DNA of 64,000 nt. It comes from Acinetobacter kyonggiensis. GTDB lineage: Bacteria; Pseudomonadota; Gammaproteobacteria; Pseudomonadales; Moraxellaceae. Under the pieces are notes generated by a model that saw nothing but the letters and a program-made list of their open reading frames with translations, had not been told where the DNA came from and did not search any database. The stretch lies in NCBI RefSeq assembly GCF_900107285.1, contig NZ_FNPK01000013.1, positions 27,967 through 91,966 on the forward strand. The letters run 5' to 3'. The stretch's first letter is position 1, and the number at the start of each line of letters is the position of its first letter. This document shows positions 19,942 to 28,640 of this stretch, in pieces. The position numbers and the translations under genes were made by a program.

Positions 19942-19972
19942 GTGCTATCAATTCGTTGATAGCATTTTTTTT
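19942..19972 (+). terminator. Terminator after typA
   Basis: GTGCTATCAA, TTCG, TTGATAGCAT followed by a long T run. Confidence 0.88.
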
Positions 19973-20116
19973 TGTTTGAAATGAGCAACTAAATATTCTA
20001 AAAGCATTTAATTCCGAGTAAATTACTCATCTATATGAACTGTTTCACATTTTTGATATGGAACGGTTTAAAAATATTTTAATAAAAGAATATGACAAAG
20101 CGAGCTGGAGAGTTTC

Positions 20117-20554
20117 ATGAGTATCGTTCAAGAATTTAAAGAGTTTGCCATTAAAGGCAATATGATGGATTTGGCGATTGGTGTCATCATTGGTGGTGCT
20201 TTTGGTAAAATTATTGATTCATTGGTAAAAGATGTATTGATGCCTTTAATTTCTGTGATTACAGGTGGTGATGTTGATTTTTCACAATGGTTCGTTGTAT
20301 TGGGAGATAACCCGAATAATTTACAAACGCTTGAGGAATTACAAAAAGCAGGGGTCAATGTTTTACAGTATGGTAGTTTCTTAACAGTATTTATTAATTT
20401 CTTGATTTTAGCTTGGGTGGTTTTCTTACTGGTTAAAGTCATGAATCGTTTGCGTAAACAAGAAGCGCCTGTAGAAGCACCCGCTGCAACACCAGAAGAT
20501 ATCGAATTGTTACGTGAAATCCGTGATGAGTTGAAACGTCGTCCACAAGTTTAA
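20117..20554 (+). CDS. mscL: Large-conductance mechanosensitive channel
   Basis: A 145-residue MscL that opens under membrane tension to release solutes on osmotic down-shock. It has the N-terminal amphipathic helix ([20 protein letters not shown]), TM1 with the Gly/Ala-rich pore-lining face ([20 protein letters not shown]), a periplasmic loop, TM2 ([19 protein letters not shown]) and a charged C-terminal helix. GCTGGAG lies upstream of the ATG. A single gene with its own terminator. Confidence 0.96.
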   Translation: MSIVQEFKEFAIKGNMMDLAIGVIIGGAFGKIIDSLVKDVLMPLISVITGGDVDFSQWFVVLGDNPNNLQTLEELQKAGVNVLQYGSFLTVFINFLILAWVVFLLVKVMNRLRKQEAPVEAPAATPEDIELLREIRDELKRRPQV

Positions 20555-20568
20555 ATTGTGGAAGGATA

Positions 20569-20597
20569 AAAAATGGCACGTGTAGTGCCATTTTTTT
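20569..20597 (+). terminator. Terminator after mscL
   Basis: AATGGCAC, short loop, GTGCCATTTTTTT. Confidence 0.85.
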
Positions 20598-20705
20598 AAT
20601 TGAATTTCTTGCAATCTTCGTTTCTTGCACTTCATTTTCCAGTAGTGCTTTAAAACTTACTCTGGAAGGAGAAGTCCCTGTTCGAAAAAAGGGAATTTAG
20701 GATGA

Positions 20706-20987
20706 TTAATCCATTCGAAACTTAATTTCGAGTAAATGCCAACCAAACTGACTTTTGATTGGGCCATGCAATTCACGTTCAGCTAAGGTAAATACCGCCT
20801 TATCAATGGGGCCGACCAGTTGTCCTTTCTTGATATCACCCAGTTCACCGCCTTTTTTGCCTGAAGGACAGGTGGAATGCTGTTTAGCAATTTGGGCAAA
20901 ATCTGCACCTGCTTTAATCTTCTTTTTTAACTGTTCGGCCAACTCTTTGTCTTTGACTAAAATATGACGCACGATGGCAGATTTCAT
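20706..20987 (-). CDS. ppiC: Parvulin-type peptidyl-prolyl isomerase
   Basis: A 93-residue single-domain rotamase without signal peptide, so cytoplasmic. The parvulin pattern is complete: AIVRHILVKDKELAEQL, FAQIAKQHSTCPSGKKGGELGDIKKGQ, AVFTLAERELHGPIKSQFGWHLLEI. The length matches E. coli PpiC. Its ATG overlaps the mutM stop as ATGA, so the two are translationally coupled. The pairing is positional and no functional link is known. Confidence 0.9.
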   Translation of the reverse strand: MKSAIVRHILVKDKELAEQLKKKIKAGADFAQIAKQHSTCPSGKKGGELGDIKKGQLVGPIDKAVFTLAERELHGPIKSQFGWHLLEIKFRMD

Positions 20988-21838
20988 GCTTTATTCCCTT
21001 TAGATGGTGTCTTGGTGAGCATTTTAACGTTTTTTAAAGGCTGACATTGCGGACAAAATACACTGGCACGCTGTCCGAGTTTTAAATTTTCTAAAGTGGT
21101 TTCACAGTTCACACACATTTCACCCGCACGGCCATAGGCCAATAGGGTTTGTTGGAAATAACCATTTTCGCCCATGGCATTACTATAGTCACGTAGGGTT
21201 GAGCCACCCAAATCTATGGCTTGTTTTAAGATTCGTTTGATCTCGATCACTAATTTTTCAATTTGCTGCATACTTAAACTAGATGCAGGCTGGGCAGGGT
21301 GAATGCCTAAATTGAATAAACTTTCAGTGGCATAGATATTACCGACTCCAACCACCATATGGTTATCCATAATGGCAACTTTGGCGGCCACATTTTTCTT
21401 TTTAAATTTGCTTGCTAAATAGTCAGCATTAAATGCTTCACTTAAAGGTTCTGGGCCTAAAGTATCAATTAACTTGGTTTGAGAGTTCTGATCTAACCAT
21501 AAAATGCAGCCAAAACGACGTGGGTCATGGTAACGTAGTTCTATATCTTCAAACTGAATGATCAAATGATCATGTTTACGCAATTCTGTATGGGGTTCAC
21601 AAAGGCGAAAACTACCCGACATGCCCAAATGCCATAACATGCTGTCGTGCTCAAATTCCGCCAAAATATATTTAGAGCGTCGGGTGAGCTTAAGCAATTT
21701 TTGCCCAGTTAGTTTTTGAATATCTTCAGGAATCGGCCAGCGTAAACTGGATTGTCGAACTTCAACAGAAATGACTTTTTGCTCAATTAAAGGCAATAAA
21801 CTGGTTTTTGTGGTTTCAACTTCAGGTAGTTCAGGCAT
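20984..21838 (-). CDS. mutM: Formamidopyrimidine-DNA glycosylase
   Basis: A 284-residue bifunctional glycosylase/AP lyase that removes 8-oxoguanine. The chain must start MPELPEVETT because Pro2 is the catalytic nucleophile, which fixes the start at 21838; Glu3 follows. LTRRSKYILAEF carries the conserved Lys. The C-terminal zinc finger is intact (CVNC then CPQC). It shares a 4-base overlap with the downstream ppiC. Confidence 0.96.
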   Translation of the reverse strand: MPELPEVETTKTSLLPLIEQKVISVEVRQSSLRWPIPEDIQKLTGQKLLKLTRRSKYILAEFEHDSMLWHLGMSGSFRLCEPHTELRKHDHLIIQFEDIELRYHDPRRFGCILWLDQNSQTKLIDTLGPEPLSEAFNADYLASKFKKKNVAAKVAIMDNHMVVGVGNIYATESLFNLGIHPAQPASSLSMQQIEKLVIEIKRILKQAIDLGGSTLRDYSNAMGENGYFQQTLLAYGRAGEMCVNCETTLENLKLGQRASVFCPQCQPLKNVKMLTKTPSKGNKA

Positions 21839-21994
21839 TTTTAGCAAATTAAAATGGATTATGGCTAATATCGGGATGAATGGTCGAGAATACAAGTTTT
21901 AATTGAAGCATAAGATGAGTCGTGCACATACTATAAGAAACTGAGTTCAGAAATAGATTGAAAATAAGCTGAACAATAGAATATCAAGCTGCAC

Positions 21995-22008
21995 GAATCA
22001 TATGATTC
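21995..22008. promoter_or_regulatory. Perfect palindrome upstream of the TonB-dependent receptor gene
   Basis: GAATCATATGATTC is a 14-bp perfect palindrome 130 bp before the start codon, in an AT-rich promoter region. It is an operator candidate; it does not match the Fur box consensus as I read it. Confidence 0.35.
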
Positions 22009-22138
22009 ATTGAAATTATTCATGTTAGCCCCGTTGTTACAGTATGTGATCAATTCTGCTGTTACGGAAAGTTGATAATGCGCTGAGAGTTGGTTTAAGC
22101 TCTAAAATCATTTTTTAATCCGAAATAGAGGCTTCTCA

Positions 22139-24271
22139 ATGCAAAGTAAATCATCGATAAAGTCCATCAATATGACTTTACTTTGCTTGACGGCATGTAT
22201 TTGTCAAAATCTTTATGCAGAAGCAGGTTCTACGGAACCTGTTTTACTTCCGACCTTAAAAATAGAAGCCACACGTACCGATACCGACTGGTTAACAACC
22301 CCAGCATCGGTCTATCGTATTGAACAAAAAAATAATGAAAATAATCTTGCGGTTAATTTATCTGAAATCTTGAAAGGTGTACCAGGTCTACAACTGAATA
22401 ACCGTGAAAACTATGCACAAGATTTACAACTGTCTATGCGTGGTTTTGGTGCGCGTTCTACTTTTGGGGTACGTGGGATTCGTTTATATGTCGATGGCAT
22501 TCCTGCCACCATGCCTGATGGTCAGGGGCAAACCTCGAATATTGATTTAAGCAGTCTAGATCACATTGAAGTCTTGGGTGGGCCATTTTCATCATTGTAT
22601 GGTAATTCTTCTGGCGGTACTGTTTTAACCAGCACCAAGCAAGGTGAAGGGCGTGATTCAATCGAGTTAGGTTATTCAGGTGGGAGTCATCATAAAGGTC
22701 GTGCCAATATGACCTTACAAGGTGGCGCAGATAAAGCAGGAGAGCCAAGTTATGTGGTGAGTTCTTCTTATTTTGATACCGATGGTTATCGTGACCATAG
22801 TGCAGCGCGCAAAGTTTTAAGCAATGCCAAACTGACTTGGGATTTAGAAGATGGTTCTAAAGTGAACTGGATTGTGAATCATGTGGATATGAATGCCGAT
22901 GATCCACAAGGTTTAACCCGAGAGCAATGGAAAGCCAATCCCAAACAGGTGAATGATGCAAAAAATATTTATGATGTCCGTAAAGAGATTAATCAAACCC
23001 AAACAGGACTAACGTGGACGAAACCGATTAATGACCAACATGAGCTTTATACTATGGCTTATGCGGGACATCGTGAAGTTACTCAATATCAATCCATTCC
23101 AAACACAGCTCAAGCCAATCCGCGTCATGCAGGTGGTGTGATTGATTTTAGCCGTGACTATTACGGGACTGATCTGCGTTGGACGGGTAAAGATTTACTA
23201 CCAAATACACGTTTTACCGCAGGATTTGCTTTTGATGCCATGGATGAAGACCGTCAAGGCTATGAAAACTTTGATAGTGCAGGAAATTATGGGGTAAAAG
23301 GCAAGTTACGCCGTGATGAAAATAATACCTTATGGAATTTAGACCCATACCTACAAGCGTCTTGGCAGTTTTTACCCACTTGGCGCTTAGACACAGGTTT
23401 GCGTTATAGCAATGTGCATTACCAATCTAAAGATCACTATATTCAAGGGACAAATGCTGATGATAGTGGTAAGACTGACTATGACAAGCTATTGCCTTCC
23501 GCTGCATTCACTTGGGAAATAAGCCCTCAACTGAGCACGTATCTGAGTTATGCCAAAGGGTTTGAAACACCAACATTTACTGAAATGGCCTACCCAACCA
23601 CAGGAACGTCTGGAATTAATTTTGCTTTAAAACCTTCAAGCAGTGACAATTATGAACTGGGTTTAAAAGCACAAAATCTTCTTGGTAATTTTACCGCAGC
23701 AATTTTCCACAGTGAAACTCAAGACGATATTGTTTCAGCAGGAACATTGGATGGTCGATCGACCTTCCAGAATGCCGATAAAACTTTGCGTCAGGGTGTG
23801 GAACTGTCATGGAATAAAAAATTATGGCGTGATTTGACGGCACAAGCCAGTTATAGCTATTTAGATGCAACATTCGATGCCGATATTCCCAATACTGATC
23901 CTCAAAAAGTCGTTTATAGCGGTAACTACATTCCGGGTGTCGCAAAGAATCAGGCTTATGTTGCTTTGGGCTGGCAGCCTGAAACGGGCTTTAATGCGGG
24001 CATCGATGTGCGTTATATGGATAAAATTTATGTCAATGACACCAATAGCGATGTAGCACCTAGCTATACCGTAACCTCGGCAAATATAGGCTATATCTGG
24101 AAAAATAATGATTGGAAAGTGCGTAGTTATGCACGTATCGATAACATGTTTGATGAAAACTATGTCGGTTCAGTGATTGTCAATGATGCTACTCAGCCGA
24201 AAGGTCGATTCTTCGAACCCGCAGATGGAATGAGCTGGAGCACGGGTTTAAGTATCACCAAAGCATTCTAA
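22139..24271 (+). CDS. TonB-dependent outer-membrane receptor
   Basis: A 710-residue receptor for energised uptake of a siderophore or other ligand. The signal peptide (MTLLCLTACICQNLYAEA) is followed by a TonB-box-like stretch LPTLKIEATR, the plug domain (VNLSEILKGVPGLQLNNREN; SMRGFGARSTFGVRGIRLYV; IEVLGGPFSSLYGNSSGGTV) and a 22-strand barrel ending in LSITKAF. The plug with RGFGARSTFGVRG resembles FecA/PhuR-type receptors. The ligand cannot be told from sequence. The oxidoreductase gene begins 11 bases downstream, so the two are probably co-transcribed. Confidence 0.9.
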   Translation: MQSKSSIKSINMTLLCLTACICQNLYAEAGSTEPVLLPTLKIEATRTDTDWLTTPASVYRIEQKNNENNLAVNLSEILKGVPGLQLNNRENYAQDLQLSMRGFGARSTFGVRGIRLYVDGIPATMPDGQGQTSNIDLSSLDHIEVLGGPFSSLYGNSSGGTVLTSTKQGEGRDSIELGYSGGSHHKGRANMTLQGGADKAGEPSYVVSSSYFDTDGYRDHSAARKVLSNAKLTWDLEDGSKVNWIVNHVDMNADDPQGLTREQWKANPKQVNDAKNIYDVRKEINQTQTGLTWTKPINDQHELYTMAYAGHREVTQYQSIPNTAQANPRHAGGVIDFSRDYYGTDLRWTGKDLLPNTRFTAGFAFDAMDEDRQGYENFDSAGNYGVKGKLRRDENNTLWNLDPYLQASWQFLPTWRLDTGLRYSNVHYQSKDHYIQGTNADDSGKTDYDKLLPSAAFTWEISPQLSTYLSYAKGFETPTFTEMAYPTTGTSGINFALKPSSSDNYELGLKAQNLLGNFTAAIFHSETQDDIVSAGTLDGRSTFQNADKTLRQGVELSWNKKLWRDLTAQASYSYLDATFDADIPNTDPQKVVYSGNYIPGVAKNQAYVALGWQPETGFNAGIDVRYMDKIYVNDTNSDVAPSYTVTSANIGYIWKNNDWKVRSYARIDNMFDENYVGSVIVNDATQPKGRFFEPADGMSWSTGLSITKAF

Positions 24272-24282
24272 GGAGCAAAAAA

Positions 24283-25392
24283 GTGTCTTTATTATTTGAA
24301 CCGATTCAGTTTGGTCAGTTAGAACTCAAGAATAGAATTGTGATTGCCCCAATGTGTCAATACTCTGCAACCGAGCAGGGCGAAGTGACTTATTGGCATG
24401 AACAGCAATGGGCGAATTACGCATTGTCTGGGGCAGGGTTATGTGTAATTGAGGCAACAGCTATACAGCCAGAAGGTCGTATTAGTTATGCTGATTTAGG
24501 ACTATGGAATGATACACAGCGTGATCAAATTAAAACATTACTGACAAAAGTCAAGACACTTTCGCCTATGCCTTTTGCCATTCAGTTGGCGCATGCAGGC
24601 AGAAAGGCATCTACGGATAAACCTTGGGATGGCAAAGGTCAATTTAGCCCTGATCAAGCGCATGGTTGGCAAACTGTTTCAGCCAGTGATATTGCATTTA
24701 ATGATCATGATCATGCGCCACAGGAACTGTCAAAAAATGGCATCCAAAAAATTATTCAAGATTTTAGCAATGCGGCGATTCGTGCGGTTGACGCGGGTTT
24801 TGAGTTAATTGAGTTACATGCAGCACACGGTTATTTATTACATCAGTTTATGTCGCCTTTAGCCAATAAGCGCAGTGATGAATATGGCGGTTGTTTTGAA
24901 AACCGTATTCGGATGGCGATAGAAACATTTCAGAGCATGAAAGCCGCTGTTCCTGAAAATTTCCCCATTGGTGTACGTCTTTCTGCCCAAGATTGGTTTA
25001 AAGGAGGCTGGTCGTTAGAAGAAACCGTTGCATTGTCGAAACAATTAGAAAATTTAGGCGCAGTTTATATTCATGTTTCGAGTGGGGGATTACATGCCCA
25101 GCAAGACATTAAAATAGGTGCCAATTATCAAGTAGCATTTGCTGAAGCAGTCAAAAAAGTGCTTCATATTCCAGTGATTACGGTGGGTTTAATTACTGAA
25201 GCTGAGCAAGCAGAAAGTATTCTTGCAAAGGGGCAAGCCGATGCGATTGGTCTGGCACGTGCGCTGCTTTATGAGCCACGTTGGCCTTGGCATGCTGCTG
25301 CAACATTGGGTGCGAAAATTGAAATTGCACCACAGTATTTACGCTGTCAACCACATGGTGTGAAGTCACTGTTTAAACCCTTTCAACACTAA
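24283..25392 (+). CDS. NADH:flavin oxidoreductase, Old Yellow Enzyme family (YqjM/XenA-like)
   Basis: A 369-residue FMN-dependent ene-reductase with a TIM barrel. Motifs: LKNRIVIAPMCQYSA with the Cys typical of the thermophilic-like YqjM subgroup, QLAHAGRKAST, the substrate-binding His pair in IELHAAHGYLLHQFMSPLAN, and GLARALLYEPRW at the phosphate site. Such enzymes reduce activated alkenes and nitro compounds. The start is GTG at 24283 with AAGGAG 8-9 bases before it. It directly follows the TonB-dependent receptor gene. Confidence 0.88.
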   Translation: MSLLFEPIQFGQLELKNRIVIAPMCQYSATEQGEVTYWHEQQWANYALSGAGLCVIEATAIQPEGRISYADLGLWNDTQRDQIKTLLTKVKTLSPMPFAIQLAHAGRKASTDKPWDGKGQFSPDQAHGWQTVSASDIAFNDHDHAPQELSKNGIQKIIQDFSNAAIRAVDAGFELIELHAAHGYLLHQFMSPLANKRSDEYGGCFENRIRMAIETFQSMKAAVPENFPIGVRLSAQDWFKGGWSLEETVALSKQLENLGAVYIHVSSGGLHAQQDIKIGANYQVAFAEAVKKVLHIPVITVGLITEAEQAESILAKGQADAIGLARALLYEPRWPWHAAATLGAKIEIAPQYLRCQPHGVKSLFKPFQH

Positions 25393-25457
25393 AGTTTGGG
25401 TGCAGAAAATGGCAGGAATGAAATTGATTGAGGTCTTTTGGAAGATAGGAAGTTGCT

Positions 25458-26381
25458 GTGGTCTTAACTGTTATTTTACCAATATGCCTGCTGCTTCTAC
25501 TGGGATTTATTTGCGTAAAATTTGAATTTATTTTACCTGAGCATATTCAAGGTTTAAGTCAGTTTGTTTTTAAAATCGCATTACCTGCATTTTTACTGCA
25601 AGCTTTAGCCAGTAAACGTTTTGATGAAATTTGGAATCCCAGTTATTTCATTGCTTATGGTGGCGGTTCACTGATTATTTTTGCTTTGGCTTTTCTTTTG
25701 TATCGCAAATATTTTCAATGCCGTTTGACTGAATCTGGGGTGTTGGCAATGGGTGCATCCATGTCCAACACAGGTTTTATTGGCACAGCGATACTGACGA
25801 TGTTGATTGGGCAGCATGCCGCAATCTATCTTTCTTTGACCTTGATGATTGAAAATTTACTGATTGTGGCATTAACTTTAGTCATTGCTGAAGTGGGAAT
25901 GCAGCAACATCAAGTGACCTCCCAGTTGCTTAAACAAACCTTATATAATGTCATTAAAAACCCCGTTATTTTGTCTATTGTGTTGGGAATGTTTTGTGTC
26001 ATTTTGAATATTCAGCTGCCATTTTACGTGGTTCAAGTTTTAGAGATGTTAGGTAAAACAGCATCTCCAATTGCGTTGTTCGTGATTGGGGCAAGTTTGG
26101 TCGGGATGAGTTTAAAATCACTGAATATACAAAGTGTAATTTTAGTCACGTTTAAAATTGTACTGATGCCACTGACGATTTTTGTTTTATTCAGTATTTT
26201 ACCGAATGTCAGCCAAGAAATGCTTTATGCAGGGACGTTACTTGCTGCATTACCCATGCCCATTGTGTTGGGTATTTTGGGGCAAAATTATGGACTGAGT
26301 GATAAAGCCTTAACTGCTTTAATGTTAAGCACCATATTGGGTTTTATTGGCATCAGTAGCCTGATTGCACTTTGGTGGTAA
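25458..26381 (+). CDS. AEC (auxin efflux carrier) family transporter
   Basis: A 307-residue membrane protein with about 10 hydrophobic helices. The first (VILPICLLLLLGFICVKF) and the repeated half (LNIQSVILVTFKIVLMPLTI; LLAALPMPIVLGILGQNYG) follow the AEC/MdcF pattern of malonate, malate or amino-acid exporters. The substrate is unknown. The start is GTG at 25458. It is the last gene before a repeat-interrupted terminator. Confidence 0.8.
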   Translation: MVLTVILPICLLLLLGFICVKFEFILPEHIQGLSQFVFKIALPAFLLQALASKRFDEIWNPSYFIAYGGGSLIIFALAFLLYRKYFQCRLTESGVLAMGASMSNTGFIGTAILTMLIGQHAAIYLSLTLMIENLLIVALTLVIAEVGMQQHQVTSQLLKQTLYNVIKNPVILSIVLGMFCVILNIQLPFYVVQVLEMLGKTASPIALFVIGASLVGMSLKSLNIQSVILVTFKIVLMPLTIFVLFSILPNVSQEMLYAGTLLAALPMPIVLGILGQNYGLSDKALTALMLSTILGFIGISSLIALWW

Positions 26382-26398
26382 ATTCGGGTGACAGTAAA

Positions 26399-26737
26399 AA
26401 GCCCCTGATTTAGGGAATACCAGCCAGTTAAGAAATTGACTGGCTTTTTTATTTTAAATTCATGCTGTTATTCGATACGCGTAACTGTCATCCGCAACTG
26501 TTCGAGGCAAGACTACTTTGAAACAGTAAGGTTTCTGAGATTAATTGATTAGTAAAAGGTATTTGACGAGTTTTGCGGATGACAAATGCCTTTGGTTACT
26601 TTGGGCTTATCCAAAGTAATAAATGAGCTTCCAGTATTTGATTTAAAAATATAAGACTCCGTCGTGAATAACTAAAAAGCTAAGGACTTTATTTCTAAAA
26701 CCCTTAACTGACTGGCATTACCTCATTTAGAGGGGCT
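26399..26737. terminator. Terminator split by repeat insertion after the AEC gene
   Basis: AAGCCCCT before the element and AGGGGCTT after it (26731-26738) would pair across CATTTAG if the 305-bp repeat were absent, giving a hairpin shared by the AEC gene (+) and the Sel1 gene (-). The repeat copy at 26416-26720 separates the two arms. Confidence 0.65.
26416..26720 (-). repeat. MITE-like repeat, copy 2 (305 bp, inverted)
   Basis: Reverse-orientation copy of the element at 231-578 and 47928-48232; read on the minus strand it is nearly collinear with the third copy over the full length. The ends AATACCAGCCAGTTAAG and CTTAACTGACTGGCATTA are terminal inverted repeats. It is bounded by CCTGATTTAGGG (26404-26415) and CCTCATTTAGAG (26721-26732), a 12-bp target duplication with two changes. 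It carries subterminal inverted repeats (GTCATCCGCAA / TTGCGGATGAC). It is non-coding. Confidence 0.87.
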
Positions 26738-26771
26738 TAATTAATTTAGCTGTTTTATGGGTTGAGACGCT

Positions 26772-27578
26772 TTAGCTTTTCTTTTCAGCTTTTGGCGGGT
26801 TTTTTGCTGTTTCAGCAATCATTTTATCCACCACCGCTAAAGACTCTTTTGCCTGAGGCACATTTTCTTTTGCTAGCGCCGAGAAAATCTTTTTCGCTTC
26901 TACAAGATTTTGTGGAACGATCTTACCATTGGTAAACATATTGCCGACAGCCATCAATGCTGGAATATAGCCGTTTTGTGCTAAGTCCTGCATGCCTTTT
27001 AAGCCTTGTTTAATTGATGCTTCATTTTTAGTTTTAAAGCCTAAACTAATGTCATATAAGGCTTTAGCATGGATTGCCTGATAGTTATCCTTTTTAATTA
27101 AAGGGTCTAACTTTTGCAATGCCAATTTATCTGATGCAGGCGTACCTTCAGCAAAAAGCAAAACGGCTAAATCGACAGTAGCATCATCAAAACCTTGTTT
27201 AGATGCTTTTTCTAAATACTGTTTGGCTTTATTGATGTCTTGTTTAAGACCCAAAGTACCCGCCATATAGTTTTTGCCTAATACATAGTTGGCAACAGGG
27301 TAGCCTTTATTGGCAGACTCTTCGTATAGCTTGATCGCCTTTTTTTCATCTTTGGCGGTGCCTTGACCTGTTTGCGTGAGGTAACCTAAATTATAGATGG
27401 CCTGCGGGTTGCCCGTTTTTGCTAATTTATCCAGTTCTTGATATGCGCCCTTCATATCCTTGGCTTTGACCATGGTTTCAATTTTGGCAAAGGCAGGGTC
27501 GATAGATGTTTTTGCCGTTTCTGCCAAAGCAAAATTTGAAGATAATGCGATGATACTAGCAAGTATGATTTTTTTCAT
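26772..27578 (-). CDS. Exported Sel1-like/TPR repeat protein
   Basis: A 268-residue protein with a signal peptide (MKKIILASIIALSSNFALA). The body consists of Sel1-like repeats, seen as AIYNLGYLTQTGQGTAKDEKKA, ANYVLGKNYMAGTLGLKQDINKA and ALMAVGNMFTNGKIVPQNLVEA. It ends in a Lys-rich tail. Such proteins scaffold protein interactions in the periplasm. No specific role can be assigned. It is an isolated gene. Confidence 0.8.
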   Translation of the reverse strand: MKKIILASIIALSSNFALAETAKTSIDPAFAKIETMVKAKDMKGAYQELDKLAKTGNPQAIYNLGYLTQTGQGTAKDEKKAIKLYEESANKGYPVANYVLGKNYMAGTLGLKQDINKAKQYLEKASKQGFDDATVDLAVLLFAEGTPASDKLALQKLDPLIKKDNYQAIHAKALYDISLGFKTKNEASIKQGLKGMQDLAQNGYIPALMAVGNMFTNGKIVPQNLVEAKKIFSALAKENVPQAKESLAVVDKMIAETAKNPPKAEKKS

Positions 27579-27889
27579 AGTATTAAAAACCTTTTATAAA
27601 CATGCACATAATTCCATTTATGTGTTTATGGGGTATAGGGAAGACTCAAGTACAACATCATAAGTTTAATTATGTGAATGTAAATATATGATTTGTGTAT
27701 TGCAATAAAATTTCGTAGCTATTTGCATAATGAATGTTAAATCAGTGTGAAGAAATGTTCACTTTTGCTTGAAAGCTTAAGTTAAAAATTGAAGTTTAAT
27801 CTGCTTAGGTCAAATGAGTATCAGAATGAACTTTGCTTTTTAGCCAATTTTTGTTTAAATCTCGGTTGAATTTTATAGCGAGTAGATCC

Positions 27890-28135
27890 ATGTTCATTAA
27901 AGGTATTAAGCGTAACTATTTAAAAGTAAGTCAGGATGAATCTATTGCTGATGAAGATAAGATTGATGCGTTATTAATGAAATTGGGTGCGGAATTTTTA
28001 GTGAGTAAAGAAGATCGGGTCTATATTTTTGAAAAAGACGGTCATACTGCAAAATTTGATGCAAAGCATGCACGTGCTTTTCATTTTAAAGATTATGTGA
28101 TTAAAGATATGAATAAGTTGTTTCATAATTTTTAA
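27890..28135 (+). CDS. Hypothetical small protein
   Basis: An 81-residue protein beginning MFIKGIKRNYLKVSQDESIADEDKIDALLMKLG. It is charged, has no membrane segment, and ends in FHNF. The amino-acid composition and codon pattern look genuine, but no family is recognised and the Shine-Dalgarno is weak. An earlier in-frame ATG at 27833 would add a hydrophobic stretch unlike the rest, so 27890 is preferred. It stands alone between the Sel1 gene and a decayed gene. Confidence 0.5.
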   Translation: MFIKGIKRNYLKVSQDESIADEDKIDALLMKLGAEFLVSKEDRVYIFEKDGHTAKFDAKHARAFHFKDYVIKDMNKLFHNF

Positions 28136-28163
28136 TAGACGTAATTTTCTATTTTTAAAAGTA

Positions 28164-28376
28164 TTAAGTTAAATGTGTGCTCATTGAAAGTTTGAGAATT
28201 TCAATGAGTTCTTCATCCATATAATGATAATCGTCAGGAATATCTAGAACAATAATTGTCTTGTGTTTCAATTGCTTTGAAAATTTTTCCTGCAAATTTT
28301 ATTTGTGTTTGTATTCCATCACCGCAATCAGATCTGCCCAAACAATATCTTTGGCTGACACTAGAGTTTTGCCTAT
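28164..28376 (-). pseudogene. Remnant of a low-molecular-weight tyrosine-phosphatase-like gene (COG4551 type)
   Basis: Read on the minus strand, one frame gives SAKDIVWADLIAVMEYKHK, a stop, then NLQEKFSKQLKHKTIIVL and DIPDDYHYMDEELIEILK. This is the C-terminal half of the small predicted protein tyrosine phosphatases (usual form: ..DIEWADIIFVMEKKH..KL..KF......VLDIPD.Y.YMDPELI..LK). The N-terminal catalytic part (CSxNxxRSPTAE) is missing and at least two in-frame stops interrupt the rest. Upstream in the same frame the sequence no longer resembles the family. A decayed gene is the best reading. Confidence 0.7.
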
Positions 28377-28640
28377 TTACTGGTTTCCGCTGAGCGTGTG
28401 TGTATCCAAAGCCAACGCAAAATCGTTCCCTTGCGTGGCAGTACCACTCAGGACTACGCCATTGGTTACGGCTACAGATAAATAGGTAGTTAATGGTGAT
28501 TCCTCAAAATTTTGATTGTTTTCATTGATCTGTCTGAATGTTTTTTAACTTAAAGCATTTGGCTATGTACTCTTCATTCAAATTATATAACATAAAATTG
28601 AAGGCTCTTTTTCCTAAGATTAATTGAGGCATATTCAAAT

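Noticed and set aside
22060..22105. GATAATGC and CTGAGAG-like words before the TonB receptor, suggestive of a TPP riboswitch
   Set aside because: The elements are in the wrong order and the conserved helices are absent.
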